From assembly GCF_052324685.1 (NCBI RefSeq), contig NC_135222.1, positions 10,089,873 to 10,153,872 on the forward strand: DNA of 64,000 nt, written 5' to 3'. Position 1 is the first letter of the stretch. Every line of letters begins with the position of its first letter. The notes beneath the pieces are model-generated. The model was not told the DNA's origin. It searched no databases and saw only the letters and a list, made by a program, of their open reading frames with translations. Source of the stretch: Brachyhypopomus gauderio. Lineage: Eukaryota; Chordata; Actinopteri; Gymnotiformes; Hypopomidae. The position numbers and the translations under genes are program-made. Shown here one piece after another: positions 25,831 through 38,487 of the stretch.

Positions 25831-27040
25831 CCTTCATCCTGCAGCATCACCCAGGCAGCAACTCCAGTGCAGAGAGAGTGGACGTGCTGATTGCTCTCTG
25901 CCATACCACCAGCCCCAGCAAGACGTTGTAGTGGTAGGTACCTGCAGTTCTTGTTCTCTAATTTAACTTTGATAATATAGAACAGATATAGCACACTATG
26001 AGATACTATGCACTACATATGCTCTGATAAGGTGTTGACATTGAACCTTAAGCACTGCATTTTGGCCTTGACCCACATATTACTTGTCTTCACAGGTAAG
26101 GTTACTGAACACATACAGTGTCTGACAATGTTTTGTCACTTTTTTCTTGTTCTTATTGGTTGTCATTGTCCAGATTTTTATTTTGCTTTTGTTGAATGCA
26201 TGTGCTATGATTCTGTCAGATACTTCTACATCTACATGTTTTAATGTCGTGAGAGGTAAAATTGAGTCTATGTGTACAGGTTGCTAAATGCAGCGCTACA
26301 TGGTCATGTGATAAAGTCACATTAAAGCTAAATATGAGTCAAATAAAGCTAGGGATCAAATTAAAGCTAAATACGACTACATCTTACATCTTATTTACAT
26401 CTTCAGCAATAACATTATTTTGTTTGGCGAAAGTATGTTCTAATCATATATAATTTATGATTATTTGATTGAAATGGAATTGTTTTTAGGTTGATTAGAG
26501 CTTTCTTTCTTCTTCTTTTAAACAGATTTCCATTGGGATCTCCAAATTTGTCTAAAATCATAACATATGTGACTTCTCGTTTCACTTCCACTGAGAAGTA
26601 TGATAAGGTGAGTGCACTGAGATTAAAGGACTCTGCCAACATGCCTTCAAATGTTTAAAAAAAACTTCTGTGTGACATAAAGGACCTGTCAATTAATGAA
26701 TAACTAAGAAACTTTTTCATGTATTATTATTTTCCCATTATTGTTTCATATAAATCAGCATTCAGCCAAAAATAACAGTGGACTTCATTACTTAAAAGCA
26801 GAGTTTACTGCACCATAATATTGTATCCATGTTTTTACTCAGGTGTTTGACTTTTTTGTGAGGAAAAAGAATCTTGGTCACTATCATTTTGTGCAACGGT
26901 CTTTGGAATTAGTACAAATGAACATCAACTGGCTAGTTACCAACATCCAGCATATTAAGGCTTGGCTCCAGAAACAATACCCTCTCACTTTCAAAATGTG
27001 CCCGCACTGCAGAAAAGAGGTCACATATCTATTTAGATAG

Positions 27041-29660
27041 CGTACTGCTATACATATCGGGACATAACTTTACATTAGGATCATTTATTTATAGCTACTA
27101 TGATATTATTTTAGAATTAACACTTACATATTATGGATGGCAAGAATACAAAATATTGATGTAAAACTTTGTATGACAAAAGTTTCCAAAGTTAGCCTAC
27201 AATTTTCATTCCTATTTCCATATTAATTCTTCATTAACTACTGGGTAAACTACTTCTCACTCAACAAATAGAAGATTTTTCCTCCAGATAATTTGTTGTA
27301 GACAATGCCATTACTGTTTAATCTTAAAAAATATAATTATTTGTTGATATATTCAGTTTGTTTCAAGCTATTTCAAGAAATGTTATTCTGTATAGTCTTA
27401 ATTGTGTCATATCCCTTTCTTTCTTTTTCAGTAGTTTATGTGTTTAGATGTGTTAAATAAAACCATGACCAGTTGTGTCATATATGCCAAATTATTAATG
27501 ATGCACAGGGAGACTGCAAAAATTAACACCAGCAGTATATGTGTTAACTGTATAGAACAATCCTTTTAACAAGCTGCAGTACTACATATATAAGCAAATG
27601 GCTAAGTAGCACACTGAATACTTATCAGATGGTACTTACTTTAAGGTGAGTCATAAGAGACATTGAAACCTGTAAACAAGAGATATGCAGTATATTTACA
27701 ATGAAAAGTTTATATACTGATAAGTGACATAATCTAAATACTCCTGTATGGTTGTTTGTGTGTGTTTACAGAAGACATGTCTGAAAAGATCTGTTAAACT
27801 GTCATGCTTTTAAACTTCATTGCTGCTGTGGCCTATTCTAGACCCAGAGGGGTGTGGGTACTTGTATATAGACACCCAGTGCAGCACAGCATTGGAGAGA
27901 GCATGGTGGGAATCCTGTTTCTCTGATCATAGAGTATGGTTTCATCTGTGTGGTCTTTGATTTTTATTGACTGCTACAAGCAGTAGACAACTGAGTGTCA
28001 CTTGAGGGAAGACCATTACTCAACTGATGAAGAAAATATATTATTTTTATTTATTATTTATACATTTATTTACTTGTACATCTCACATTTGCCTTATTGC
28101 ACCAAAGAAACCGTGGTACCCCTCCCCAATATGTTATGGGAACCTTCATTACCACTTGACATCTCCACACTACCAAATCATAGGAAACATTTTTATCTGC
28201 ATATGTATCAAGATTTGATGTGTGATCTGGGAACCTCCAAATGGAACCACCTAGTTTTTCTTCATGAATTTATTTAGTAGCCTAAGAATTAATCATCAGA
28301 AACATGAGATATGCCTGCTTTTCCTTTTAAACGAATACTTCTGAAATACCTATACGTTTCATTTTAGTCAGGTAGTTAAGACCACAATTACCCGATGTCC
28401 GACGCCCTTGCTTGTCATTGTATGTCACAGTCCCCACTTTGGCGTTAGCATCTCCATGGCGACGTCTTCCACGTGTGTTTTGTTTTGGTTTCGGTTTTCT
28501 TCCTGGTTTCCGCACGTCGTTCCGTATTTAAATTTTTCTCTGTCGTTTGCTAATGAAAGCCCATTTCCCTATTGAAGCTTGGGTTAACTGACGCACAACA
28601 ATTTACTTCTGGTGAATAACTTGAATCTGCTGCCTTATAATTACAAGCTGGTTTACAGTTGGTTTAATTGTGGGTACAAAAATCAAGAGGGTGCAATGTG
28701 TGCAATACATAAGGCGATATCCATGGATTGAGGTCATAGCAGTCGAAGGTCATGTAACCATAGTCAGCAAAGAGGAAACATATGGATCCAGACAGCACAT
28801 AAAATAAAACATGACATTGCAAGGACAAACAGACCACACATACAATTAATCCATAACTGTGATATTTAAATAGGATTTCTATCATTACTACGATTTAATC
28901 AACCCCAACTAGTGATTCCAGTGAATCAGTGTCCACTGGAGATTACTTTTTTGCTCTATGCTGACAAAACTGGCATTTAACAAAGGCCCAATACGTGTTG
29001 TTTACACTGTTATAAATTCAGATATGACTTGGTTGGCTGTGGTCAGTCCTCTTGCGAGATTCTCACCCATATCCTTTGTATCTGCTGATCCATGAACTTC
29101 TTTTATCCACTTGGTTGAGTTACTATAACTTTTACATGCATCACATGTGATTCATACCACGCAATGCAGTCATAACATGTTAAAAATATGTTTGGGAATG
29201 TGGGAGTGTTCCTAATAAACTGGTTTATGCATCTCAACAATGTAAGAAACAGATGAGAACTATATAAACCAAACCATAGAGCAGAAAACATTTAACTCAT
29301 TTTCAACTTGCTCTTTGAATTTAACTTTTGCAGTGAAATATTACAATTGTAATTTTCAATTACTTGCCTAAAAGGGTGTTCATTTGCATCAAATACCACA
29401 GTTAATATCATATTATCAACAGACACATAATTCCCCAGTTCCTTTATGTATCTCATAGATAGGACAAGGAAGAAAATAGAGGAAATAGACAAAGAAAAAC
29501 AAACAAACAAAAAAACTCACTGTAAGCCTGAACATAGCCGTTTACAATAACCAGAAAACTGTATTTGATTTCTAATGCCAATAGGCTTAAAATTCAGGTT
29601 ATGTACAAGAGAACAAAACTTTCAAAATGTAATGGCTAGACCTGAACTAAAAATTTACAT
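27041..29660. other. Intergenic DNA with one basic minus-strand ORF
   Basis: Mostly AT-rich without features. The exception is 28327-28560, which has raised CpG and a minus-strand open frame of 62 codons. It is rich in Arg/Lys (start MRKPGRKPKPKQNTRGRRR) and has a good start context. I do not recognise it. It could be an isolated 5' exon or chance. Confidence 0.35.
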
Positions 29661-29666
29661 TTTATT
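29661..29666 (-). terminator. Candidate polyadenylation signal of serf2
   Basis: AATAAA on the minus strand, about 270 bp downstream of the serf2 stop codon. It is the nearest canonical signal I noticed. Position and strand fit, but usage is inferred. Confidence 0.5.
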
Positions 29667-29938
29667 AGGGTTTTTCATACAAAAATACAAATGTCAATCT
29701 GTATGTTGATTGGCAATCTCCCTTGTGCCTGCATCTGAGAAATAACATGCAAATTTAACCAGAGATAGTCACTTTCTCCATCTGTGTCAGCTTCGAACAT
29801 GATGTGGATTTTGGGAATGGGATAAAAGAACGGAGGACTGCAGCACTCCTCTTTTAATACGATAAAAGATCCATTCTCATGACCATATTAGACCAAGAAT
29901 TCCACTAATGCCTGTCGGGTCACAACGTTGCTCCATGG

Positions 29939-31368
29939 TTATTTAGGTTTATCATCCGTCTTCTCGTTTGCTTTCTTCTGTTTTTGCTGCATGATTTCTG
30001 CATCCCTGTAATGAAAACAGATGTTGGATAATTATCACCAATAACATAACCTACTTGATGCAGGTGATGAACATGGAATGGTGCTTCACCTCTGCTTGCG
30101 AGCGGCAGCAGAGAGGCCATCGTCTTTCCTGCCCTTGGTCTGCTCACCCTGCTTCTTGGCATGCTTCTGGCGAGCAAGTTCACGTTGGTTTCCCCCTGTA
30201 CAATAACAGATGTCATCCACCACTTATCAGTTAGGGTTAAACTATGCTGCTACTTAGAAGCTACATTAAAATTTTATTTCCAAAATTGTAATCCTTTCTA
30301 TTTTGCTAAACAACTACAAATTACAATATTTATACAAAACATGCAATAATGCAATACATAAAATGTAAACAAAAGACAAGCCAACATAAATAAGCATGTT
30401 TTAACTTCGATTTAAACAAACATAGCCAGGATTCCTAATATGGTCTTTTCTCCAGTTTATGAGGGATACAAGAAAAGCATATAATGCTTATTTAAATATA
30501 TACTCTAACACGAGGAGGACAACTGCCAATATGAAATATGAAAGTGGATTGTAATCATTTTACTTTAGCTAGCCATGTGGTTACACGCTTACTCAATAAA
30601 GTAAACATTATAGTAACGGGTTCGTCGTCCTCGGCACGGTAGCTGCAATTGGTCCCGCTTTACAAAACTCTCCCCAGCGAGCGGTTGTGTTGGGGTGAAA
30701 CCCAGCAGAACCAGGCTGGACGTATTTGACACAAGTCGACGTGGCAGCATAAACGTTCATGAGCTCTCAACAAAACAAAGACATCAATAGCAAATAACGA
30801 AAACAAGCCATTTATTTAACTACTATGCCAATCACAACAAGCATACGTGATAATTTTCCACCTTGCTGTCGAGTAAACTGGAAGTTTTACTCTTTCTGTC
30901 CAACTTCGCGAGAACTCCGAGAATTAACCCGACTAACGTTAGCTAGGCGGCTATACAGTAGATACAGGCAGGCGAGATTACTTCAGTCAACTAGCTAGCT
31001 GTCCAGCTAACAACATTTCACTAGATATCTCATTATCTAACGCGTTAGCTATATGAACACATTAGGTATAACCAATATACACGCGTCTCATCTAGCTACA
31101 CAATTAATGTATAATTAGACGACAGATTCGTTTACTTCATCCTCAGAAGGAGCGATGCATGGCGAGCTAACGCTAGCTGTAGTAAAGTGGGCTACGTTAG
31201 CTAGCTAGCTAGCTACGCACTTAGCTAGCTAGATGTAATAAAGCTTCCAATATAAATAAAAAACTAGTGATATTGTTTAGCTGATATAAATACTGAAAAG
31301 ATAACTATTGAAACAACTCATTGCAACATCGTTTAAAACATTAAATAATAGAGTAACCTACTCGTCAT
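29939..31368 (-). CDS. serf2: Small EDRK-rich factor 2 (SERF2)
   Basis: A 59-residue protein of the 4F5/SERF family, small charged proteins that in other animals promote or modify protein aggregation (MOAG-4 family). There are three coding exons on the minus strand: 31362-31368 (only 7 nt, ATGACGA), 30090-30195 and 29939-30005, with phases joining cleanly. The protein starts [18 protein letters not shown], continues through a [20 protein letters not shown] segment and ends in DDKPK. Its length equals human SERF2. It lacks signal peptide, membrane segments and Cys. The promoter side has GCTAGC-rich sequence (30950-31210). It is head to head with katnb1, about 3.8 kb apart. The choice of SERF2 over SERF1 rests on length and the residue pattern. 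Confidence 0.93.
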
Positions 31369-32523
31369 GGTTTTTGATGTTTCCAAAACACCAACAAAGC
31401 TCAGCCCAGCAGCTAGCTCGTTAATGTATTTCCTAGGCGAACTGGACCTTGGTGTTTAGTCCCGCCTCCGTATCTCATATATCAAAAACATTATCCAATC
31501 ATTTTGAGGGTAACGTTAACGCGTTCCACGTAGTCATGGATACCGTGCAACCTGGCCAAAAAAAGAGAAAACGTGCAGTTCGTGCCTGTTGTCTATAAAG
31601 AAGTTGTGTTCATAATAGTGTGGCACACACGAAAATACACACACGTGCGTCTGGTCTAAAAAATACTGGTCTAGCAACCATTAACTTCCCCACCCCTGAC
31701 TCCTCCTCACCTTAATTAAAGTGATCCTACAATTAATGCAATTAATTGGTTCTAATTTTTGTAATCAGGTGAATAAACTTAATGAAATTAATTCATATTT
31801 TGGCAGTGGTAATCAAAACGGCTTACCTTAGACTGAACCATCAACAGCACCTAGCTCAGTAAATTGTAGTGGACATATCCCTTGAGCAGCCTAATTCATC
31901 AGCTTTGCATGTATTGTTCAGGAATGTCCACAAAGCAAAGTTACTGCTGATCGACTTCCTTTCCACCATGTGGATTTTGTTTGCGATTACCCCTACCTTG
32001 CTGGCAGTCTTAATAGGCTACCTGAGCAGGTTGTGGTAGAGGATTCATGGCTTGAGGGTCCTTTTCTTTTCTTGCTTCCTTTCTTCGTGTCTTATCTCCT
32101 GTCTCTGAGGAAACATGGAAAAGCAATGAGTTTATTTAGTCTGAAAACATGCACTCGAAGCAGGCATCTGAAGGGCATTCTTAATCCTTACATTGACAGA
32201 CATGCGCATTAAAACCCTAAAGGGCCAGTTCAATGTGAAATCTAGAACACAAAGTTGTCAATCAAATGCAGGTTTTAAAGAAATTTCTCTGTCGCCATGG
32301 GTTTTGAATCAGATGTGAAGAGTTGTAGGCCTACAAAGTCATATTTATTTTTATAGGCCTAGCTCTTTTTACAACACAAGTGGTCACAAAGCAGTTTTTC
32401 ACCCTAGATCCCTGATGACTAGGGTGGACTAGCTAGTAGTCAGTGCATGTTTTATTATGTTAATTTAGACCATGTAGCCAATGATGTGTAGATTCGGAAC
32501 TTCAGTTCTCCAGTGGCTCTAGA
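31369..32523. other. Upstream flank of serf2, no gene seen
   Basis: Promoter-side sequence of serf2 followed by AT-rich DNA. The open frame at 31970-32212 has no family signature. Confidence 0.45.
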
Positions 32524-32679
32524 CATGGGCGTGGTAGTGGGGGGAAAAGTGGACCTGACTACCCAGGGCCCGAGTAGGCAGAGGGGCCCATTTTGCTCAT
32601 GTGCCTCATTTACTGGCATTTATAGGGGCCCACTGACATTGAGAGTGTACAGGGCCCAGAATTTGCTGCAACGATCCTG
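32524..32679. mobile_element. hAT MITE, 156 bp, second copy
   Basis: The same element as 17956-18111, same length and orientation, with shared blocks such as GGGCCCACTGACATTGAGAG. Its left end (CATGGGCGTGGTAG) and right end (GATCCTG) are diverged. Flanking 8-mers GCTCTAGA and GCCCTAGG match at 6 of 8 positions, a decayed target duplication. Confidence 0.8.
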
Positions 32680-33077
32680 GCCCTAGGGCCGGTGGGCTAT
32701 TTGGGGTGAGATGGCAGCATCAGTTTATCGGTTCAACACTTGTCACATAATACTGGGTAACCAAACAAGTATGTCACTAAGGAAGGAAAACACTGAGTAA
32801 CTTGAGTGTTTTTATTTGGGAATCAGTGTGTTCTGTCATTGTGTGATGCCTATCATGTGACCTACACGGAAGAGTTTTTAATGCACCGTATGTCACAGCC
32901 TATATATATATATACTTAATAAATGTCAGACTGTCAAACCCATATGTTATATAGCCAACAACAGAAATGCAACTAATACATTTACACAACATTGTTCTGC
33001 TAAATTGTATTTTACTTGGTTGTTGTTTGTGATACCGGATTTAAAATAATGGATATGTTGGACAGCCAATACACATA

Positions 33078-34242
33078 CAAGGGTTGGACAATGAAATTGA
33101 AACACCTATCATTTTAGTGTGGGCGGTTTCATGGCTAAATTGGACCAGCCTGGTGGCCAATCTTCATTAATTGCACATTGCACAAGCAAGAGCAGAGTGT
33201 GAAGGCTCAATTAGTAGGGTAAGAGCACAGTTTTGCTCAAAATATTGCAGTGCACACAACATTATGGGTGACATACCAGACTTCAAAAGAGGATAAATTG
33301 TTGGTGCATGTCTTGCTGGTGCATCTGTGACCAATATAGCAAGTGTTTGTGATGTTTCAAGAGCCACAGTATCCAGGGTAATGTCAGCATACCACCAAGA
33401 AGGACGAACCACGTCCAACAGGATTAACTGTGGATGCAAGAGGAAGCTGTCTGAAAGGGATGTCCGGGTGCTAACCTGGATTGTATCCAAAACATAAAAC
33501 CACGGCAGAATTAAATGTGCACCTCAACTCTCTGTCGGTAGCTCCACAGGGTCAATATACACAGCCAGGCTGCTATAGCCAAACCTTTAGTCCCTCGTGC
33601 CAATGCCAAATGTTGGTTTCAATGGTGCAAGGAGCACAAATCTTGGGCTGTGGACAATGTGAAACGTGTATTGTTCTCTGATGAGTCCACCTTTACTGTT
33701 TTCCCCACACCCATGAGAGTTATGCACCCAGACTGTTGCATGCCCAGTGTGAAGCATGGGGGTGGATAAATTATGGTTTGGGCTGCCATGTCATGGCATT
33801 CCCTTGGCCCAATACTTGTGCTAGATGGGCGCGTTACTGCCAAGAACTACCGAACGATTCTGGAGGACCATGTGCATCCAATGGTTCAAACATTGTATCC
33901 TGAAGGATGTGCCGTGTATCAGGATGACAATGCACACAGCATGAGTGGTGAAAGATTGGTTTGATGAACATGAAAGTGAAGTTGAACATCTCCCATGGCC
34001 TGCACAGCCACCAGATCTAAATATTATTGAGCCACTTGGGGGTGTTTTGGTGGAACGAGTCAGGAAACGTTTTCCTCCACCTGCAAGAAGAATGGCTTAA
34101 ATCCCTCTGACCACTGTGGAGGACTTGTATATGTCATCCCCAAGACGAATTTACGCACTATTGGCTGCAAAAGGAGGCCCTACACCATACTATTACATTA
34201 TTGTGGTCTTATTTCAGTTTCAATTTCATTGTCCAACTCCTG
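33078..34242 (+). mobile_element. Tc1-like transposon with both ends, inactive
   Basis: The ends form an inverted repeat: the left contains GGTTGGACAATGAAATTGAA and the right reads back as GAGTTGGACAATGAAATTGA. TA lies at both borders (33076-33077, 34243-34244). The plus strand carries a broken transposase. It begins near 33266 (MGDIPDFKRG then a stop), has a helix-turn-helix part (ASVCDVSRATVSRVMSA), the YQDDNAHS-like second Asp block near 33918, and PPDLNIIEPLG near 34008. Multiple stops and frameshifts inactivate it. Confidence 0.88.
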
Positions 34243-34244
34243 TA

Positions 34245-34980
34245 CATACACAAGCCGATTACGCGATGTGTGCAACAGGTTTTTTAAATTGATTCGTGTG
34301 GTATTAGCGCCCCCTATCAATCAGTGGTAGACATACAAAACACACAATGATATCAAAAAACATCACGAGGTGCTCGTAAAACTATATGCACAAGGGAGAA
34401 GAAAAACAAAATATACACAATTAAAAAGGAGGCTTTGATCATATGAAAATACATTTTTGGTTTTGTGGCTAGTCATCACTTGTAATAAATAAATAAACTC
34501 AACATCATCTCAACATTATTTTCACGTTTTGTTTAGGTCATAGTAAGTTTATGTAAGGATGTTTAATAAAAGTGCTCACGATTGTGGTGTTTCCTTGGTC
34601 AATTATCAGTGTTTTTTAGTAAAAAAAATGCAACAGGTCTTTTAGATCCTTTCAGGTAAGCAAAGCAGGGTCGTTATTAAGTTGTTAAAAAATCTGTAAC
34701 ATGTTTTAATTTTAGTGTTTTTATATGTTATCTTAATAACACCGACCACCAGGACGTTTCTTTTGAAAGCTGATTTTCGAGGTATTGCACATCTAAAAAT
34801 TTTGTCTAGAGTAGAAATAGCTAGATCTAGAACCGTTCCAATCTTCATAATATCTTTTAACTTTCTGTAAATGCGTTTTTCTTGGGGTCAGCAACTATTA
34901 GAACAATCGACAGATTTATGTGTGCTTGTAAAGTATTTCGAATACGTAATTCATTCACATTTACGTGGTTGGGCTACTAG
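34245..34980. other. Intergenic AT-rich DNA between Tc1 element and katnb1 promoter
   Basis: No supportable exon or repeat end seen. Confidence 0.45.
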
Positions 34981-35034
34981 CGACACGCGGTCTTGTCGAC
35001 AGCGTAGACGTCTACCGGACCGTCTCTGGTCTAT

Positions 35035-35080
35035 ACCAGAGCCGTAGAAAGAGAAAGCCGTCTCTTTCTACGGCTCTGGT
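35035..35080. repeat. Perfect palindrome in the katnb1 promoter
   Basis: Arms of 20 bp (35035-35054 ACCAGAGCCGTAGAAAGAGA, and 35061-35080 its exact reverse complement) are separated by a 6-bp loop AAGCCG. CTCTGGTCTATACCAGAG just upstream is itself a near-palindrome sharing the same arm. The palindrome ends about 120 bp before the first katnb1 AUG. Confidence 0.95.
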
Positions 35081-35099
35081 CTATACTTGATGGTACGAG

Positions 35100-35216
35100 G
35101 TTACCTGTCTTTTTTTCTCGCGAGATTTTGCAGCAGGCAGCCAATCAGAAAGGTTCGTTCTCAAGCGGCGTCTAGACTTCCAGAGATACAGGCACAACAA
35201 ACATGGCAACAGTGAG
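35100..35216 (+). promoter_or_regulatory. katnb1 promoter-proximal region and first exon
   Basis: CpG-rich sequence ending in a GTGAGC splice donor after 35216. It contains an AUG at 35203 in a good context (ACAAACATGGCA). If spliced to 35939, this AUG is in frame with the conserved start at 35940 and would add five residues. The transcription start itself cannot be seen. Confidence 0.6.
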
Positions 35217-35939
35217 GTGAGCTACCTAGCTCTATGGATTAAGACGAATATCCTTTAACGATTTAAGGTGTTCTCAAAAGGCTCCAGCTCCGTAGGTTAT
35301 GGTTTATATATTCTCAGAAGAAGATGCTCAACGGAACCAACGCAGCAGTTGAAACCAGTTTATTATTTTGCTTTGATATTTTAAAGATTAGCCACTAAGT
35401 TGATGTAGCTCACTTCACGTTACAGTGCCAGCAAGCTACAATGATAAAACATACCAAATAACTAAACTAATCTTGAACAAAATTAGGCTAGTTAGGTTAA
35501 ATAGTGTAAAGACTGAAATGGTGCATAACCTATGTTAACTAACTAGCTAGCTAGCTTAGCTATCTTCAGATACTTTTCTTGTAAGTAAGTTATATATTTT
35601 TAGGTTCTTTAGGAATCTATAAACGTAGATTAACAATTGAATAACACTGACTTTCAAACTATACAAAATAGCCTTCAAGTAGTATTTCATTGAAACATCT
35701 GGTAGTGAATATAGTTTTTTCAAAGGAATTTTCATCTATTATTATTTCTTGTAATTGAATCTTTTAATCTTTTTAACAGGTTGTTGTCAGATGAAGGAAG
35801 CAAGGCTTCAGTTTAACCATTGTTTATTTTATATCTAATAATAGAGTATTTTTTCCATCAGATGAGAATAAAACCAGTAGTATTTTATTTTGCACAGTAG
35901 CACCCTTTACCTCACATTGGGTTTAATATTATTTTCAGA

Positions 35940-38443
35940 ATGGCTCAGTCCAGTGCCACAAAAGTTGCATGGAAACTACGTGAGTACCACACAATGTTTT
36001 ACAAATGGATTTTGGTTAAATTCCAACTCTATTAACATGGCTGCGGCTGAATTAATTGACCTCATATTGGCTGCACTTGTGAAGGCTAGTTCATAGTTTA
36101 GTTCAGTTCTAAAGCTCTTCTGGTATGAAGATACAACACAGTTCAATGGTGCTGAATGATTTGTTTATGATTCATGCTTCCTATGCTTGAGAGTTTGTAC
36201 CAGAGTTATGGATTTTATTCCTGTTTTTTGGAAATATATATTTTGTGCTTTAGAAGACATGGTCGCCCACTCAAGTAATGTGTCTTCACTGGTGTTGGGG
36301 AAATCATCGGGTCGCTTGCTGGCCACTGGGGGAGAAGACTGCAGAGTTAACATCTGGGCTGTCAACAAACCTAACTGCATTATGGTAGTGGCTCCATCAG
36401 ACCGTCTTGTGTATAGGGGTGTGCGATCTAACAATTTTGTATCCACTTTCCGAGTGAACCGTAGAAATCATGACATTTTGCTCTCCTACTTATGTTTCCA
36501 AGCTTTACTGTGCTCCATATATTGTATATACAGTCTCTCCTATGCCCAGTCAGATATCTCTCAAATCAAAGTTGTCTGTAAACTTTGTTGGGCAACTTTT
36601 ACCACCTTAGAGGTAATATGACAAATCTATTTTGCCTCCTAAAAGCATCTGTGGGAACATGCTGAGAGAATTTCACTAAGTTCGGTACAACCCCACTCAT
36701 CTAGATGCGTGGTATGGTCTGTCAAGTTGTAAATATTTTTCAAATACCGACTGATGACAGAGTACTGCACAAATAAATTGCAGCAAATGTTTAGTTTACA
36801 TTTTACAACTACAGTATTTATTAATATTATTATATTATTTTAAATGATGTGAATAGATAAGTTCATAGGCTGTTTCAAGTCTGTATTTTCTCAATAGTGT
36901 TTCAAATTTGGGAAGAACAATTGTGATTTAGATCATGGATCGCGATTGTGTCTTTAAAAGATCGCCCACTCCTGGTTGTATGTATGTGAGAGAGAATGCT
37001 AAATGAAGGTTAATTACTAACTGATTCCTTTGCATCAGCTTTTGCATCATGTCTGTGATGAAGCGGTTGATTTTGTTTTTGTTTTTTGCCCATTTGTGTA
37101 GAGTTTGACGGGCCACAACACCCCTGTGGAATGTGTCCAGTTCAACAGCTCTGAAGAGCAGGTGGTGGCTGGCTCTCAGTCGGGCTCTCTGCGGGTTTGG
37201 GACCTGGAAGCTGCAAAGAGTGAGTTTAGTGTGGTCATGGACATATTCATTTCAACTGCCCTTGTCAAACATGCAGGAACTAAGCACAAACATTTTAAGA
37301 CAAGTGATGCACATTTATTTTGTTCAGGTACAATAACTGCAACAGATGCAAGAGAAATCAGTTGTATAGAACACACAGATGGTGAAAATTGAGGGGAAGC
37401 CATGTTTACATATGTAGTATTGTTTTGCTTGTAGTACTTCGTACATTGACAGGACACAAGGCAAATATCTGCAGTCTAGACTTCCATCCATTTGGGGAGT
37501 ACCTGGCCTCAGGCTCTATGGACACTAACATTAAGGTCATGCAAACATATTGCTCTTCATTCTGGCAAGCTATGGCAACCAACCTAAAGTTCTTGTGTGT
37601 TCTTGTATTAAAATGCATAAATATTCTGCTTTTTGTAGCTGTGGGATGTGAGAAGGAAAGGCTGCGTGTTCAGATATAAGGTAAATGTAAATAGTTGTGT
37701 TGTCATCTATTGATGTATGCAAGCTTCATAAAAACTATTACGTTTATATTTGCAATATATTGTGAAGGGTGGTTATTTTGTCAGTAGTTTAGGGAAGCCA
37801 AAGTAATTTCAAAAGCTTTGTACATTGGACTACAATGGGGGAAAAATGTATTTTTTGTTGGACTTGATTTGGGGTTAGAATACAGTGTCCAAGTACCATG
37901 TAAAACACCAGTAGTGTCTTCCTCGTGTCCCAACTGTGGTTTCTGTTAAAACTGAATGATCAATATTGTATCCAAATGTGTTTCCTTCTCTTTTTTGTAG
38001 GGCCATACTCAAGCAGTGCGTTTCCTGGCCTTCAGTCCTGATGGGAAGTGGCTTGCTTCAGCCAGTGATGACAGTACAATTAAGGTAATAAATACTCCTT
38101 GTAATTCCTGTACAGATACGCACTTTGATGTTTGCATACTGTTGTGTTTTTGTTCTGTCTTAATTTTCACCTCCACTTTCCCCTTTTAGCTGTGGGATTT
38201 AACGGCTGGAAAGATGATCACAGATTTTACAGCACACACTTCGTCTGTCAGCGTTGTCCAATTTCACCCTAACGAGTACCTACTGGCATCAGGGAGTGCT
38301 GACAGGTATTGAGAGATATTTTTACTTCATGAGAAAATCAGATGGTCTTCTATCATGTTTATTGCAATTATTCAGTATTTTAAATATAATTTTTGTTATG
38401 CTATTCTAAATTGTTCAATATTTGACATTCTATATCTGTAACT

Positions 38444-38487
<44 letters not shown>

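Larger units (their letters stand above)
20485..27040 (+). pseudogene. M1-family aminopeptidase pseudogene
   Basis: Scattered exons in order match zinc aminopeptidases of the ANPEP/ENPEP/LNPEP/ERAP group.
- 20485-20702: N-terminal beta domain, ending in TSYQMPDGTWR.
- 20945-21085: the AFTCFDEPSMKANFSLNI region. It needs two single-base insertions (near 20970 and 21040) removed to read through.
- 21424-21535: VSVHAARHQ to YPLPKL.
- 21834-21945: YLRRHNYGNT then DLWKAMTE, in different frames.
- About 22061-22200: VKSVIDSRIKQTGYLVVSV.
- 22628-22855: DALTLSQYMKREDVYLP.
- 23291-23472: EEWAEAGCLPGQSRRALLLD.
- About 25830-25935.
- 26527-26608: IITYVTSRF.
- 26842-27040: intact C-terminus ending at TAG.
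The exons for the GAMEN and HEXXH-E zinc site should fall between 21535 and 21834 but are absent, so no active enzyme is possible. The exact paralogue is uncertain. Confidence 0.8.

Noticed and set aside
29920..30216. 98-codon minus-strand frame over serf2 exons 2 and 3
   Set aside because: It is a shadow frame. The frame set by the 7-nt first exon gives the complete conserved SERF protein.
36187..36621. 144-codon open frame around katnb1 exon 3
   Set aside because: Only 36254-36384 is exon. The rest is flanking intron that happens to lack stops.
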